The position numbers and the translations under genes are program-made. Source: Rhodocyclaceae bacterium (lineage in GTDB: Bacteria; Pseudomonadota; Gammaproteobacteria; Burkholderiales; Rhodocyclaceae). Taken from it: a DNA stretch of 64,000 nt. A model generated the notes under the pieces. It did no database searches and was not told the origin of the DNA. It saw nothing but the letters and a program-made list of their open reading frames with translations. Positions 9,187 through 19,099 of the stretch are shown here, one piece after another. Location of the stretch: contig JAQTNK010000012.1 in assembly GCA_028713915.1 (NCBI GenBank), positions 1-64,000 on the forward strand. Reading direction: 5' to 3'. Each line of letters starts with the position of its first letter. The stretch's first letter is position 1.

Positions 9187-9717
9187 TTACTTCGCGTCCG
9201 GATGCTCGCCGCGCCGCAGCGCGTCGCGCCCTTCATCGGGGCTGCGGATCGGAACCATGCTGGGACAGAAATAGTCGCGGCTCAGCGCGGCGTGAGGCCG
9301 ATTGATCGGATTGTTCTCGATCGGCTTCCAGACGCTGGTCCGTGCCTTTTCCCACGTGCCGTCGCCGCGCCCGACGGCATAGAGCCGCGTTTCCAAGGCA
9401 CCGCAGCGTATGCCCTCAAAGGTCGTGTTCGTGGCGCCGCCGGCGGTCTTGACCACCAGGGTAAAGCGCACCACCCCATCGCTGCCGACGGCGATCGACT
9501 TGCCATCGACATAAAAATGATTGGTCGTCCCGGCGCTGACGTAGAACTCCTGAAGATTCTCCGCCTTCGGGAACTCCGGCAGCGTCATTTCGCCTTCCTG
9601 CCATTTTGGTTCGTCGGCATCTTCCGCAAAGTGGCGGAAGTGGACGTCCGCGTATGCCGGCCGCAGCGCCGACAAGGCAACGGTCAGGATCAGGGCACCA
9701 CGCCGGAGGGCGCTCAT
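9187..9717 (-). CDS. CNP1-like family periplasmic protein
   Basis: A 176-residue exported protein with a signal peptide ([23 protein letters not shown]). The mature part resembles the betaproteobacterial CNP1-like family, whose function is unknown. Notable segments are GTTNHFYVD and [18 protein letters not shown] 9717 overlaps the stop of rppH (ATGA), so the two are translationally coupled. Nothing in the sequence shows a catalytic role. Confidence 0.75.
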   Translation of the reverse strand: MSALRRGALILTVALSALRPAYADVHFRHFAEDADEPKWQEGEMTLPEFPKAENLQEFYVSAGTTNHFYVDGKSIAVGSDGVVRFTLVVKTAGGATNTTFEGIRCGALETRLYAVGRGDGTWEKARTSVWKPIENNPINRPHAALSRDYFCPSMVPIRSPDEGRDALRRGEHPDAK

Positions 9718-10235
9718 CCGGCGTGATCCTGGAGCTGCCAGGCCGGCTTGCGCTCCGCCGGATGGACGAACAGGTAGCGCGCCAATTCCGTCAGCGCCGA
9801 TTCGTAGACTTCGCGCTTGAATTCGATCACCGAGTCGAGCGGCACCCAGTAGTCGTTCCAGCGCCAGGCATCGAACTCCGGCTTTTCGGTGGCGCGCAAG
9901 GCGACGTCGGAATCCCGTCCCAACATGCGCAGCAGGAACCATATCTGCTTCTGACCCTTATAGGTGTGACGCCATTCCCGCCGCACCCATTGTTTGGGAA
10001 CGTCGTAGCGCAACCAGTCGCGCGTGCGACCGAGAATGCGGACATGGTCCGGCAACAGGCCGGTCTCTTCCTGAAGTTCGCGGTACATGGCCTGTTCGGG
10101 CGTCTCGCCCTTCTTGATGCCCCCTTGCGGGAACTGCCATGAATGTTCGCGAATCCGTTTCCCCCAGAAGACCTCGTTTCTGCTGTTGGCCAGGACGATG
10201 CCGACGTTCGGGCGATAGCCTTCGCGATCAAGCAT
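9714..10235 (-). CDS. rppH: RNA pyrophosphohydrolase
   Basis: Nudix hydrolase that removes pyrophosphate from 5'-triphosphate RNA and so starts 5'-end-dependent decay. The 173-residue product begins [13 protein letters not shown] as in RppH of other proteobacteria and carries the Nudix box ([11 protein letters not shown], then RELQEETGL, about residues 38-60). ATG 10235 is preceded by GAAGG. It is divergent from proS and overlaps the CNP1-like gene by 4 bases. Confidence 0.93.
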   Translation of the reverse strand: MLDREGYRPNVGIVLANSRNEVFWGKRIREHSWQFPQGGIKKGETPEQAMYRELQEETGLLPDHVRILGRTRDWLRYDVPKQWVRREWRHTYKGQKQIWFLLRMLGRDSDVALRATEKPEFDAWRWNDYWVPLDSVIEFKREVYESALTELARYLFVHPAERKPAWQLQDHAG

Positions 10236-10346
10236 GATGCAACCTTCGAAGATTTGACTGGCGATCATTGTTCCATAACCGCCGTCGCGTGGAAAGCGTC
10301 GGCGCAACGGTAAAATGGTGTTTTTTCTCGCCACGGAATCCTGCAC

Positions 10347-12062
10347 ATGCGCGCCAGCCAGTTCTTTATCTCCACGCTCAAGGAAGCCCCCGCCGACGCG
10401 GAGGTCCTCTCGCAGCGCCTGATGCTGCGGGCGGGCATGATCCGCCGCAGCGCCGCCGGCATCTACACCTGGATGCCCATGGGCCTGCGCGCGCTGCGCA
10501 AGGTCGAGAAGATCGTGCGCGAGGAAATGAACCGCGCCGGCGCCATCGAGCTCTTCATGCCCGCCGTGCAGCCCGCGGAACTGTGGCAGGAATCGGGCCG
10601 CTGGGACAAGTACGGCCCCGAACTCTTGCGCTTCAAGGACCGCCACCAGCGCGACTTCGTCATCGGCCCGACGCACGAGGAAGTCATCACCGACATCGTG
10701 CGCCGCGAGATCAAGAGCTACCGGCAATTGCCGAAGCACTTCTACCAGATCCAGACCAAGTTCCGCGACGAGATCCGGCCGCGCTTCGGCGTCATGCGCG
10801 GCCGCGAATTCACCATGAAGGACGGCTATTCGTTCCACAGTTCCTTCGCGGATCTGGAACGCGAGTACCGCAACATGTACGACACCTACAGCCGCATCTT
10901 CACGCGGCTGGGCCTGCAGTTCCGCGCCGTCGCCGCCGATACCGGTTCCATCGGCGGCACCGGCTCGCACGAATTCCACGTTCTGGCGGATTCGGGCGAG
11001 GATGCCATCGCCTTCTGCCCCGATTCCGACTACGCCGCCAACGTCGAGCTCGCCGAAGCCGTGGCGCCCGCCACGCCGCGCGGCGCGGCCGTGGAGGCAA
11101 TGGAGAAGAAAGCCACGCCCGGCAAGATCCGCTGCGAAGACGTGGCCGAATTCCTCGGTAGCGCGGTAACGCGCACCGTCAAGGCCATCGCCGTGGTGCA
11201 CGACGACGAGTTCACCTTGCTGCTCGTGCGCGGCGACCACAATCTCAACGAGATCAAGGCCGCCAAGCTGCCCGGCCTCGATCCCTTCCGCTTCGCCACC
11301 GACGAGGAGGTCGAGCGCTTCCTCGGCTGCCGGCCCGGCTACATCGGCCCGGTCGGCGTCGATCGCAGCAAGCTGCGCGTCATCGCCGACCGCACGGTGG
11401 CGCAGATGGACAATTTCGTTTGCGGCGCGAATGAAGCCGGCTACCACCTCACCGGCGCCAACTGGGGCCGCGACCTGGCTGAGCCGGATTTCGTCGCCGA
11501 CATCCGCAACGTCGTCGCCGGCGATCCCTCGCCCGACGGCAAGGGCGTCCTCGACCTCTGCCGCGGCATCGAAGTCGGCCATATCTTTCAGTTGCGCACG
11601 CGCTACTCCGAAGCCCTCAAGTGCAGCTTCCTCAACGAGCAGGGCAAGGAGCAGGTCATGGAAATGGGCTGCTACGGCATCGGCGTCACGCGCATCGTCG
11701 GCGCCGCCATCGAGCAGGGTAATGATGACAAGGGCATAACATTCCCGACCGCCATCGCTCCCTTCGAGCTGGTCGTCGTGCCGATGGGCTGGGGCAAGTC
11801 GCCGGCCGTGCGCGAAGCCGCCGAGAAGCTCTACGCCGAGCTGGTCGCCGCCGGCGTCGATGCCATCCTCGACGATCGCGACGAGCGGCCCGGCTCGATG
11901 CTGGCCGACTGGGAACTGATCGGCGTGCCGCATCGCGTCGTCATCGGCGAGCGCGGCTTGAAGGAAGGCGTCGCCGAATACCAGGGCCGGCGCGATGCCG
12001 CGGCGGCCAAGGTGCCGCTCGCGGACGTCGCCGCTTTCGCGCGCGCCAAGGTATGCGCCTGA
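10347..12062 (+). CDS. proS: Prolyl-tRNA synthetase
   Basis: Class II synthetase charging tRNA-Pro. At 571 residues it is the bacterial form with an editing (INS) insertion between motifs 2 and 3; motif 2 includes [21 protein letters not shown] and motif 3 ends in GIGVTR. A C-terminal anticodon-binding domain follows (VVPMGWGK onward). TAAAAT at 10311-10316 is a possible -10 box. The downstream lytic transglycosylase gene overlaps the proS 3' end by 10 bases, an arrangement common in betaproteobacteria. Confidence 0.97.
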   Translation: MRASQFFISTLKEAPADAEVLSQRLMLRAGMIRRSAAGIYTWMPMGLRALRKVEKIVREEMNRAGAIELFMPAVQPAELWQESGRWDKYGPELLRFKDRHQRDFVIGPTHEEVITDIVRREIKSYRQLPKHFYQIQTKFRDEIRPRFGVMRGREFTMKDGYSFHSSFADLEREYRNMYDTYSRIFTRLGLQFRAVAADTGSIGGTGSHEFHVLADSGEDAIAFCPDSDYAANVELAEAVAPATPRGAAVEAMEKKATPGKIRCEDVAEFLGSAVTRTVKAIAVVHDDEFTLLLVRGDHNLNEIKAAKLPGLDPFRFATDEEVERFLGCRPGYIGPVGVDRSKLRVIADRTVAQMDNFVCGANEAGYHLTGANWGRDLAEPDFVADIRNVVAGDPSPDGKGVLDLCRGIEVGHIFQLRTRYSEALKCSFLNEQGKEQVMEMGCYGIGVTRIVGAAIEQGNDDKGITFPTAIAPFELVVVPMGWGKSPAVREAAEKLYAELVAAGVDAILDDRDERPGSMLADWELIGVPHRVVIGERGLKEGVAEYQGRRDAAAAKVPLADVAAFARAKVCA

Positions 12063-12667
12063 AAGCCTGGCTGGCGCTCGCCGTGCTGACCGCCGCCGGC
12101 TCGGCCTGGGCCGGCGCGCAGCAGTACGAGCCGCTCGCGGCCAGCGTCCAGGCGGCGCTGCAATCGAGCATCGCCGACCGCGCCTCGCCGGAGCCGAAGT
12201 TTCCGACGATGGCAGAGAAGATCACCTGGCTGACCGAGATGTCGCGCCGCCTGGAAAAGCGCGTTCCCGACCGCGAGGCCCGCTACCAATTGCTCAAGAC
12301 CGTCTATTACGAAGCGCAGCGGGCGGGCCTCGATCCCCAGCTGGTGCTCGGTCTCGTGCAAGTCGAGAGCGGCTTTCACAAGTACGCCGTGTCGGCGTCG
12401 GGCGCCCGCGGCTACATGCAGGTGATGCCGTTCTGGGTGAAGCTCATCGGCACCAAGGACAACGACCTGTTCCACCTGCGCACCAACCTGCGCTATGGCT
12501 GCACCATCCTGCGCCACTATCTGGACATCGAGAACGGCGACCTTTATCGCGCGCTCGGCCGTTACAACGGCAGCCTCGGCCAGCCCGCATATCCGAACAT
12601 GGTGCGCGCCGCCTGGGAACACCAGTGGAGCTGGCAGCCGCGGGTCATCCAGGCGTCATCGCGGTAG
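12053..12667 (+). CDS. Lytic transglycosylase (SLT domain)
   Basis: Predicted periplasmic enzyme that cleaves the MurNAc-GlcNAc bond of peptidoglycan with formation of a 1,6-anhydro end. The 204-residue protein has a signal peptide ending near WAGAQ and an SLT domain (about residues 70-190) with the catalytic Glu in VQVESGF and the downstream ARGYMQVMP motif. It starts inside the end of proS (ATG 12053). Its anhydro products would feed the AnmK route encoded at 2.8 kb. Confidence 0.88.
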   Translation: MRLKAWLALAVLTAAGSAWAGAQQYEPLAASVQAALQSSIADRASPEPKFPTMAEKITWLTEMSRRLEKRVPDREARYQLLKTVYYEAQRAGLDPQLVLGLVQVESGFHKYAVSASGARGYMQVMPFWVKLIGTKDNDLFHLRTNLRYGCTILRHYLDIENGDLYRALGRYNGSLGQPAYPNMVRAAWEHQWSWQPRVIQASSR

Positions 12668-12719
12668 ATCGGCGCCGGGCCGCGTCCGCCGCAATGTCAT
12701 CACCGGTCGAGGAAAGCAG

Positions 12720-13154
12720 ATGAACCGTCCGAAGCTTAGAACCTGGCAGTGGATCGCTCTGGGATTGCTGCTGTTTACCGGCGCGTCCTGGCTCGTCCAT
12801 CGCCCCGATGCGCGGGCGCGGCAGCTCAACGGCGTCATCGAGGCGCAGGCCAGTCCGCACCTCAAGACCTATCCGTACGAGTTTCGCGTGCTGCGCATCG
12901 AAAGCGGCGTCGCCGTGATGTCCACGCCGCGCAACTTCGACGTGCCGGCGTTCAAGATGCTGGGGGCGCTGTATCCCGACATCGACGTCAAGAATCCCAA
13001 CGACCCGGCCTTCATCGCCGCCGAGAAGGCGCTCGCCGAAGCGCAGTCGGAAGCCCGTGCCATCGTGCTGTCCCAGCCGGGCATCACCGGCGTGCGCTGG
13101 GAACTGGACAAGCACTGGCTTAGCGCCCACTACATCGACGTTCCCGACCGCTGA
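12720..13154 (+). CDS. Conserved hypothetical membrane-anchored protein
   Basis: A 144-residue protein with one N-terminal membrane helix (WIALGLLLFTGASWLV) and a soluble remainder of about 110 residues. I do not recognise a domain. ATG 12720 is well supported by GAGGAAAG upstream. It lies 52 bases after the lytic transglycosylase gene and converges with ffh, so it may belong to the proS transcript. The pattern (single anchor, regular composition) suggests a real gene facing the periplasm. Confidence 0.65.
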   Translation: MNRPKLRTWQWIALGLLLFTGASWLVHRPDARARQLNGVIEAQASPHLKTYPYEFRVLRIESGVAVMSTPRNFDVPAFKMLGALYPDIDVKNPNDPAFIAAEKALAEAQSEARAIVLSQPGITGVRWELDKHWLSAHYIDVPDR

Positions 13155-13187
13155 CGGCGTGCGCTGCCCGCGGCCGGCAGGCAACGC

Positions 13188-14552
13188 CTAGCGCATTCCC
13201 GGCAGTTTGCCCATCATGCCCTGCATGCCGCGCATCATTTTCGCCATGCCGCCCTTCGAGAACTGCTTCATCATTTTCTGCGTCTGCTCGAACTGGGCGA
13301 GCAGGCGATTCACGTCCTGAACCTGGACGCCGGCGCCGGCGGCGATGCGGCGCTTGCGGCTGGCCTTGAGGAGTTCGGGCTTGGCGCGTTCGGCCGGCGT
13401 CATCGAATTGATGATGCCCTCGACGCGGCCGATGGCCTTTTCGTCGGCGCCGCCGCCCGCCTGCTGCGCCATGCCGGCGAACTGGGCCGGCAGCTTTTCG
13501 AGCAGGCCCGAGAGGCCGCCCATCTTGCGCATCTGGCCGATCTGTTCCTTGAAGTCGTTGAAGTCGAAGCCCTTGCCGGACTTCATCTTCTGCACGAAGT
13601 CCTTGGCCTTCTCCTGGTCGACGCCGCGCTGCGCCTCCTCGACGAGGCCGAGGATGTCGCCCATGCCGAGGATGCGCGCCGCCATGCGCTCGGGATGGAA
13701 TTCCTCGATGCCGTTGAGCTTCTCGCCGACGCCGGCGAACTTGAGCGGCTTGCCGGTGACGTGGCGCACCGACAACGCCGCGCCGCCGCGGGCATCGCCG
13801 TCGAGCTTGGTGAGGACGATGCCGGTCAGCGGCAGCGCCTCGTTGAAGGCCTTGGCAGTGTTGACCGCATCCTGGCCAAGCATGGCATCGACGACGAACA
13901 GGGACTCGATCGGATTCAGCAGCGCATGCAGTTCCTTGATCTCGGCCATCATCGCTTCATCGATGGCGAGGCGGCCGGCGGTGTCGACGAAGAGCACGTC
14001 GAAGTAATGCTTCTTCGCGTAGTCGAGCGCGGCGGCGGCGATGTCGGCGGGCTTCTGGCCGGCCGTCGACGGGAAGAATTCGATGCCCGCCTGGGCCGAC
14101 ACGGTCTTCAGCTGCTCGATGGCCGCCGGGCGATAGACGTCGCACGACACGGCCAGCACTTTCTTCTTCTGCCGCTCCTTGAGCCACTTGCCGAGCTTCG
14201 CCGTGGTCGTCGTCTTGCCGGCGCCTTGCAGGCCCGACATCAGGATGACGGCGGGCGGCTGGGTGGCGAGATTGAGGCCCACGGCCTGCCCGCCCATCAG
14301 TTCGGTGAGCTCCCGATGCACGACACCAACGAGGGCTTGTCCCGGCGTCAGCGAGCCGACGACTTCGTGGCCGACCGCCTTTTCCTTGACGCGGGCGATG
14401 AAGTCCTTGACCACCGGCAGCGCGACGTCGGCTTCCAGGAGCGCCATGCGCACTTCGCGCAGCATCTCCTGGATGTTTTCCTCGGTGAGGCGGGCTTGGC
14501 CGCGCAGGGTCTTGACGACCTTGGCGAGCCGCTGGGTGAGATTGTCGAGCAT
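13188..14552 (-). CDS. ffh: Signal recognition particle protein Ffh
   Basis: GTPase subunit of the signal recognition particle that targets inner-membrane proteins to FtsY/SecYEG. The 454-residue protein has the N domain, the G domain with the P-loop GLQGAGKTTTTAK (about residues 100-112), DVYRPAAIEQL and DTAGRL, and a methionine-rich M domain ending in MMRGMQGMMGKLPGMR. It is divergent from ypjD with only 27 bases between starts. The ffh-ypjD-corB order is the same as in E. coli. Confidence 0.97.
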   Translation of the reverse strand: MLDNLTQRLAKVVKTLRGQARLTEENIQEMLREVRMALLEADVALPVVKDFIARVKEKAVGHEVVGSLTPGQALVGVVHRELTELMGGQAVGLNLATQPPAVILMSGLQGAGKTTTTAKLGKWLKERQKKKVLAVSCDVYRPAAIEQLKTVSAQAGIEFFPSTAGQKPADIAAAALDYAKKHYFDVLFVDTAGRLAIDEAMMAEIKELHALLNPIESLFVVDAMLGQDAVNTAKAFNEALPLTGIVLTKLDGDARGGAALSVRHVTGKPLKFAGVGEKLNGIEEFHPERMAARILGMGDILGLVEEAQRGVDQEKAKDFVQKMKSGKGFDFNDFKEQIGQMRKMGGLSGLLEKLPAQFAGMAQQAGGGADEKAIGRVEGIINSMTPAERAKPELLKASRKRRIAAGAGVQVQDVNRLLAQFEQTQKMMKQFSKGGMAKMMRGMQGMMGKLPGMR

Positions 14553-14579
14553 GGCAGGGGAATGAGGTAGACTCGCGGG

Positions 14580-15410
14580 ATGCCTCCGATTCTACTGCAT
14601 CTCGCCGCCGCGGCCCTTTACGCCGGGCTGGCCGCCGTCTTCTGGCGCACGCGCTGGCGCGGTCCGCTCCTCGATCGGCCGCAGCGCGGCATGGTGCCGT
14701 GGGAACGCGCGCTGCTGCTGGTTGCCGTCAGCCTGCACGGCATCACCCTGGGCGGCGAAATCTTTCCCGACGAGCAGATGCGCTTCGGCTTTTCGCTGGC
14801 GCTGTCGCTGATCATGTGGCTGGCCATCGTGCTCTACTGGATCGAGAGCTTCTACGCCCGCATGGACGGCCTGCAGATGCTCGGCCTGCCGCTCGCCGCC
14901 GTGTGCGTCATGCTGCCGCCGCTGTTTCCCGGCGAGCCGCTGATGGCCAATGCCGACTCGGCCATGTTCCGCGCCCACTTCCTGATGGCGATGCTCGCCT
15001 ACAGCCTGTTCACGCTGGCCGCCATGCATGCCATCCTCATGGCGATCGCCGAGAGCAACCTGCATCGCGGCCGCCTGACGCCGGTGCTGTCGGGGCTGCC
15101 GCCGCTGCTGACGATGGAAGCGCTGCTGTTCCGCATGATCCACATCGGCTTCGCCCTGCTGACGCTGACGCTCGGCTCCGGCATCCTGTTTTCCGAAACC
15201 TTGTTCGGCAAGCCGCTCTCCTTCACCCACAAGACGGTGTTCGCCATCCTCTCCTGGGTGATCTTCGCCCACCTCTTGGCCGGGCGCCACTTCTTCGGCT
15301 GGCGCGGCCGCAAGGCCCTGCGCTGGACGCTGGCCGGATTCGGCGCCCTGCTGCTGGCCTACGTCGGCAGCCGCTTCGTCCTGGAAGTCATTCTCGGCCG
15401 CGCGGCCTGA
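14580..15410 (+). CDS. ypjD: CcsA/HemX-type membrane protein YpjD
   Basis: Integral membrane protein of the cytochrome c assembly (CcsA/CcmC-like) superfamily. It has 276 residues, about eight membrane helices and conserved histidines (for example in LHGITLG, FRAHFLMA, HKTVFAILSW). The usual role in the superfamily is heme handling; the exact function of YpjD is not established. A TAGACT box at 14568-14573 lies only six bases before the ATG, so a leaderless message is possible. The stop shares one base with the start of corB (TGATG). Confidence 0.85.
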   Translation: MPPILLHLAAAALYAGLAAVFWRTRWRGPLLDRPQRGMVPWERALLLVAVSLHGITLGGEIFPDEQMRFGFSLALSLIMWLAIVLYWIESFYARMDGLQMLGLPLAAVCVMLPPLFPGEPLMANADSAMFRAHFLMAMLAYSLFTLAAMHAILMAIAESNLHRGRLTPVLSGLPPLLTMEALLFRMIHIGFALLTLTLGSGILFSETLFGKPLSFTHKTVFAILSWVIFAHLLAGRHFFGWRGRKALRWTLAGFGALLLAYVGSRFVLEVILGRAA

Positions 15411-16702
15411 TGGACGAAATTCCCCTTTCTGCGCAGTTCGCGGTTCTCGCTGTCCTGTTCGTCCTCTCGGGCTTTTTCGCCATGGCGGAAACGGCCATGA
15501 TGGCGTCGAACCGCCATCGCCTGCGCCATGCCGCCCAGGAGGGCCATCGCGGGGCGCAGCTCGCCGTCGCGCTGCTGGCCAAGGTCGATCGCGTCATCAG
15601 CGTCATCCTGCTGTGCAATACGCTGATCAACGCCGCCGCCGCCCTCATCACCGGCCACATCGCGCTGACGATGTTCGGCGGCGAGAAATGGGCGCTCGAA
15701 GCCGGCACGATCTTCGTCACGTTCTGCCTGCTGGTGTTTTCCGAGATCACGCCCAAGGTCGTCGGCGCCACTTACCCCGACTGGCTGACGCCGCGCATCA
15801 GCTACTTCCTCGCGCCGCTGCTGCGCATCGCCTATCCGGTGATCTGGTTCGTCAATCTGTTCGTCGTCGCCCTGCTCAAGCTGCTGCACCTGCAGGCGCA
15901 GGCCGGCCACGAAGCGCCGCGCCTGACCGCCGGGGAATTGCGTAGCCTGGTGCTGGAAAGCGGGCAGTTCGTGCCGTCGCAGCATCGCGCCATCCTGCTC
16001 AATCTCTTCGATCTCGAGCACATCACCGTCGACGACGTCATGGCGCCGCGCGGCGAGATCGAGGCCGTCGACATCGAGGCGCCGATCGAGGAAATCCGCG
16101 CCCAGCTCGGCACCAGCTTCCACACCCGCGTGCCGGTGTTCGAGGGCGAACCCGGCAACATCGTCGGCATCCTTCACCAGCGCCGGCTGCTGTCGTCGGC
16201 GCTGGCCGGGGAACTCGACCACGACGCCTTGCGCCGGGAACTTGCCGAACCCTATTTCATCCCGACGGGCACGGGCATCTATGCCCAGCTGCAGTTCTTC
16301 CGCGACAACCGCCAGCGCATGGGACTGGTCGTCGACGAGTACGGCGAGTTGCTTGGTCTCGTCACGCTGGAAGACATCGTCGAGGAGATCGTCGGCAAGT
16401 TCACCACCGGCATGCCGGGCAGTTCCGCCGAATCGTCCTGGGACGCGCAGGGCGCCGCCATCGTCGACGGCAGCCACAGCCTGCGCGAGGTCAATCGCGC
16501 GCTCGGCCTGGCCTTGCCGCTGGACGGGCCGAAGACCCTCAACGGCCTGATCACCGAGCACCTGCAGGACATCCCCGAAGTCGGCGTCGGGCTGCGAATC
16601 GCCGGCGTGGCCATGGAAATCGTGCAGACGGAAGACCGGCGCGTGAAGACCGTCAAGCTCTACCGGCCGGCCGCCGCAGAGCGGACGCCCGGCACCTCCT
16701 GA
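15410..16702 (+). CDS. corB: CNNM/CorC family transporter (CorB/YfjD)
   Basis: Membrane protein of the CNNM/CorB family linked to magnesium or cobalt transport. The 430-residue product has an N-terminal DUF21 domain with about four helices (residues 1-190), a pair of CBS domains (about 200-330, including VDDVMAPRGEIEAVD and GLVTLEDIVEEIVGKF) and a C-terminal CorC_HlyC domain. It is translationally coupled to ypjD. Ion specificity cannot be read from the sequence. Confidence 0.88.
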   Translation: MDEIPLSAQFAVLAVLFVLSGFFAMAETAMMASNRHRLRHAAQEGHRGAQLAVALLAKVDRVISVILLCNTLINAAAALITGHIALTMFGGEKWALEAGTIFVTFCLLVFSEITPKVVGATYPDWLTPRISYFLAPLLRIAYPVIWFVNLFVVALLKLLHLQAQAGHEAPRLTAGELRSLVLESGQFVPSQHRAILLNLFDLEHITVDDVMAPRGEIEAVDIEAPIEEIRAQLGTSFHTRVPVFEGEPGNIVGILHQRRLLSSALAGELDHDALRRELAEPYFIPTGTGIYAQLQFFRDNRQRMGLVVDEYGELLGLVTLEDIVEEIVGKFTTGMPGSSAESSWDAQGAAIVDGSHSLREVNRALGLALPLDGPKTLNGLITEHLQDIPEVGVGLRIAGVAMEIVQTEDRRVKTVKLYRPAAAERTPGTS

Positions 16703-16815
16703 TCGTCTTTACAATCCTCGGCATGGCGGGCATCATCGCCCGCTACGTTCGGCATGGCGGGCGGCAGCGCATCCAGTGGCAGCCGCGGCGCCCGAATCGA
16801 AGTTAGGAAACGCAA

Positions 16816-18051
16816 ATGGCGGCAACCGGCAAGACCAACAGGACGAAATCCGAGCGCAAGGAATCCCTGTTTGCCTGGGAAGGCAAGGATAAGTCGGGAA
16901 AGCTCGTGCGCGGCGAAATGCGGGCGATGACCGAAACCGTCGTCAGCACGACGCTGCGCCGCCAGGGCATCCTGCCGGTTAAGATCAAGAAGCAGTCGTT
17001 CAAGGGCGGCGGCAAGGTCACCGAGAAGGACATCACCCTGTTTACCCGCCAGCTGGCGACGATGATGAAGTCCGGCGTGCCTTTGCTGCAGTCCTTCGAC
17101 ATCGTCGGCAAGGGCCACTCGAATCCCGCCGTCGGCAAGCTGCTGATGGAAATCAAGACCGAGGTCGAGACCGGCTCGTCCCTCAACCAGGCCTTCCGCA
17201 AGTACCCGCTCTACTTCGACGCCTTGTTCTGCAATCTGGTCGGGGCCGGCGAACAGGCCGGCATCCTGGAGTCCCTGCTCGACCGGCTCGCCATCTACAA
17301 GGAAAAGACGCTGGCGCTGAAGGGCAAGATCAAGGGCGCCCTGTTCTACCCCATCGCCGTACTCGTCGTCGCCTTCGTCGTCACGGCGGTCATCATGATT
17401 TTCGTCGTGCCGCAGTTCAAGGAAGTGTTCAAGAGCTTCGGCGCCGATCTGCCGGCGCCGACCTTGGTCGTCATCGCCATGTCCGAGTTCTTCGTCGCTT
17501 ACTGGCACATCATGTTCGGCGCCATCGGCGGCGGTATTTACGCCTTCTTCTACACGTGGAAGCGCTCGGTGCCGATGCAGATCGCCATGGACAAGCTGAC
17601 GCTCAAGCTGCCGTTGTTCGGCGAACTGATCAAGAAGGCGGCCGTGGCGCGCTGGACCCGTACGCTGTCGACCATGTTCGCCGCCGGCGTGCCGCTGGTC
17701 GAGGCTCTCGACTCGGTGGCGGGAGCCGCGGGCAACCACGTCTACAAGGTCGCGACCCAGCAGATTCAGAGCGAAGTCAGCACCGGCAACAGCCTCACCG
17801 TCTCCATGCAGAATACCGGCGTGTTCCCCAGCATGGTGATCCAGATGGTGTCGATCGGCGAGGAATCCGGGGCCCTGGACAGCATGCTCAGCAAGGTCGC
17901 CGATTTCTACGAACAGGAAGTCGATGACGCCGTGGAATCGCTCTCCAGCCTCATGGAGCCGATGATCATGGTGATTCTCGGCACGCTGATCGGCGGCATC
18001 GTCGTCGCCATGTACCTGCCTATCTTCAAGCTCGGCGCCGTCGCCGGCTGA
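16816..18051 (+). CDS. pilC: Type IV pilus inner-membrane platform protein PilC
   Basis: Platform of the twitching-type (T4aP) pilus, on which the PilB and PilT motors act. The 411-residue protein has two GspF domains (about residues 75-195 and 280-400), each ending in membrane helices, including ALFYPIAVLVVAFVV and MEPMIMVILGTLIGG. It is followed after 13 bases by pilD. pilB, which normally precedes pilC, is absent here; corB lies upstream. This is distinct from mshG at 52 kb. Confidence 0.93.
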   Translation: MAATGKTNRTKSERKESLFAWEGKDKSGKLVRGEMRAMTETVVSTTLRRQGILPVKIKKQSFKGGGKVTEKDITLFTRQLATMMKSGVPLLQSFDIVGKGHSNPAVGKLLMEIKTEVETGSSLNQAFRKYPLYFDALFCNLVGAGEQAGILESLLDRLAIYKEKTLALKGKIKGALFYPIAVLVVAFVVTAVIMIFVVPQFKEVFKSFGADLPAPTLVVIAMSEFFVAYWHIMFGAIGGGIYAFFYTWKRSVPMQIAMDKLTLKLPLFGELIKKAAVARWTRTLSTMFAAGVPLVEALDSVAGAAGNHVYKVATQQIQSEVSTGNSLTVSMQNTGVFPSMVIQMVSIGEESGALDSMLSKVADFYEQEVDDAVESLSSLMEPMIMVILGTLIGGIVVAMYLPIFKLGAVAG

Positions 18052-18064
18052 CGCGGAAAGCCAC

Positions 18065-18982
18065 ATGCTCGCCTCCACTCTCGCCACCTTCGCCGACCCC
18101 GCTGCGTTCGCCGTGCTTGCCGCCGTGCTGGGCCTGGCGGTGGGCAGCTTCCTCAATGTCGTCATCCATCGCCTGCCGCTCATGATGGAGCGCGAGTGGC
18201 TCGCCCAGTGCGCCGAGCTGTGCCCCGAAGGAAATTCCCTCGGCGGCGGCACTGATGCACCCCCCCTTGCAGCAGGCGGCGCAGCGCCGGCCGCAAACGA
18301 CCGGCTCACGCTCGCCACGCCGCGCTCGCGCTGTCCGCATTGCGGCCATGCGATCAGCGCGTTCGAGAACATTCCCGTCGTCAGCTATCTGGCCTTGCGC
18401 GGCAAGTGCCGCGGCTGCGGCGCCGCCATCGGCATGCGTTATCCGCTGGTCGAAGCATTGACCGGCCTGCTGTTCGGCTTCGCCGCCTGGAAGCTGGGAC
18501 CGGGCGCCGCGGCCGTCGGCGCCCTGCTGTTCCTGGCGGCGACCATCGCGCTCACGTTCATCGACTTCGACAAGCAACTGCTGCCGGACGACATCACCTT
18601 GCCGCTGCTCTGGGCCGGCCTCGTGTTCAACGTCTTCGGCGTCTATACCGACTTGAAAAGCGCAGTGCTGGGCGCCGTGGCCGGCTACCTGGCGCTCTGG
18701 TTCGTCTATTGGGGCTTCAAGCTCACCACGGGCAAGGAGGGCATGGGCTATGGCGATTTCAAGCTGCTGGCGGCCATCGGTGCCTGGCTCGGCTGGCAGG
18801 TGCTGCCGCTCACCATCCTGCTCTCCTCTCTCGTCGGCGCCGTGGTCGGCATCGCCCTCATCGTGCTGGCGCGCCATGGGCGCAACGTTCCCATTCCGTT
18901 CGGCCCCTATCTCGCGGCCGCCGGCGTCATCGCCCTGTTCTGGGGCCCGCACTTAAACCAGGCCTATCTGCGCCTGATGTGA
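18065..18982 (+). CDS. pilD: Prepilin peptidase / N-methyltransferase PilD
   Basis: Inner-membrane aspartic protease that cuts the leader of type IV prepilins and methylates the new N terminus. The 305-residue product has two CXXC pairs (CPHC, CRGC) of the cytoplasmic zinc loop and both catalytic aspartates (FIDFDKQLLPDD and GMGYGDFKLL), with about eight membrane helices. The linker before CPHC is longer than in Pseudomonas PilD and is encoded around a run of seven C (18260-18266). It should also process the MSHA pilins encoded at 40-52 kb. Confidence 0.94.
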   Translation: MLASTLATFADPAAFAVLAAVLGLAVGSFLNVVIHRLPLMMEREWLAQCAELCPEGNSLGGGTDAPPLAAGGAAPAANDRLTLATPRSRCPHCGHAISAFENIPVVSYLALRGKCRGCGAAIGMRYPLVEALTGLLFGFAAWKLGPGAAAVGALLFLAATIALTFIDFDKQLLPDDITLPLLWAGLVFNVFGVYTDLKSAVLGAVAGYLALWFVYWGFKLTTGKEGMGYGDFKLLAAIGAWLGWQVLPLTILLSSLVGAVVGIALIVLARHGRNVPIPFGPYLAAAGVIALFWGPHLNQAYLRLM

Positions 18983-19032
18983 TAGCTTGTTGAAAGGGCG
19001 GCGCACCGCCCCCATTTGAAGTGATGGGATGA

Positions 19033-19062
19033 CGCCTCATGCAAAGCCTTTTGCGTGAGGCG
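19033..19062. promoter_or_regulatory. 13-bp inverted repeat overlapping the FmdB-DUF502-aspS promoter region
   Basis: CGCCTCATGCAAA (19033-19045) pairs with TTTGCGTGAGGCG (19050-19062), one G-U pair, four-base loop. It lies between pilD and the FmdB gene. A perfect TATAAT (19070-19075) follows 8 bases later, so the right arm covers the expected -35 area. It may be an operator, or the pilD terminator without a U-tract. Confidence 0.5.
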
Positions 19063-19099
19063 CTTACGTTATAATCTTCGATTTTCCGCGGAGCAGATC

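Noticed and set aside
9714-11933. 739-residue minus-strand frame over proS
   Set aside because: Only its last part is RppH; the rest is a low-complexity shadow of proS in high-GC DNA, so the gene was cut to ATG 10235.
14568-14580. Promoter giving a leaderless ypjD message
   Set aside because: TAGACT is well placed but no -35 element is present; kept only as a remark.
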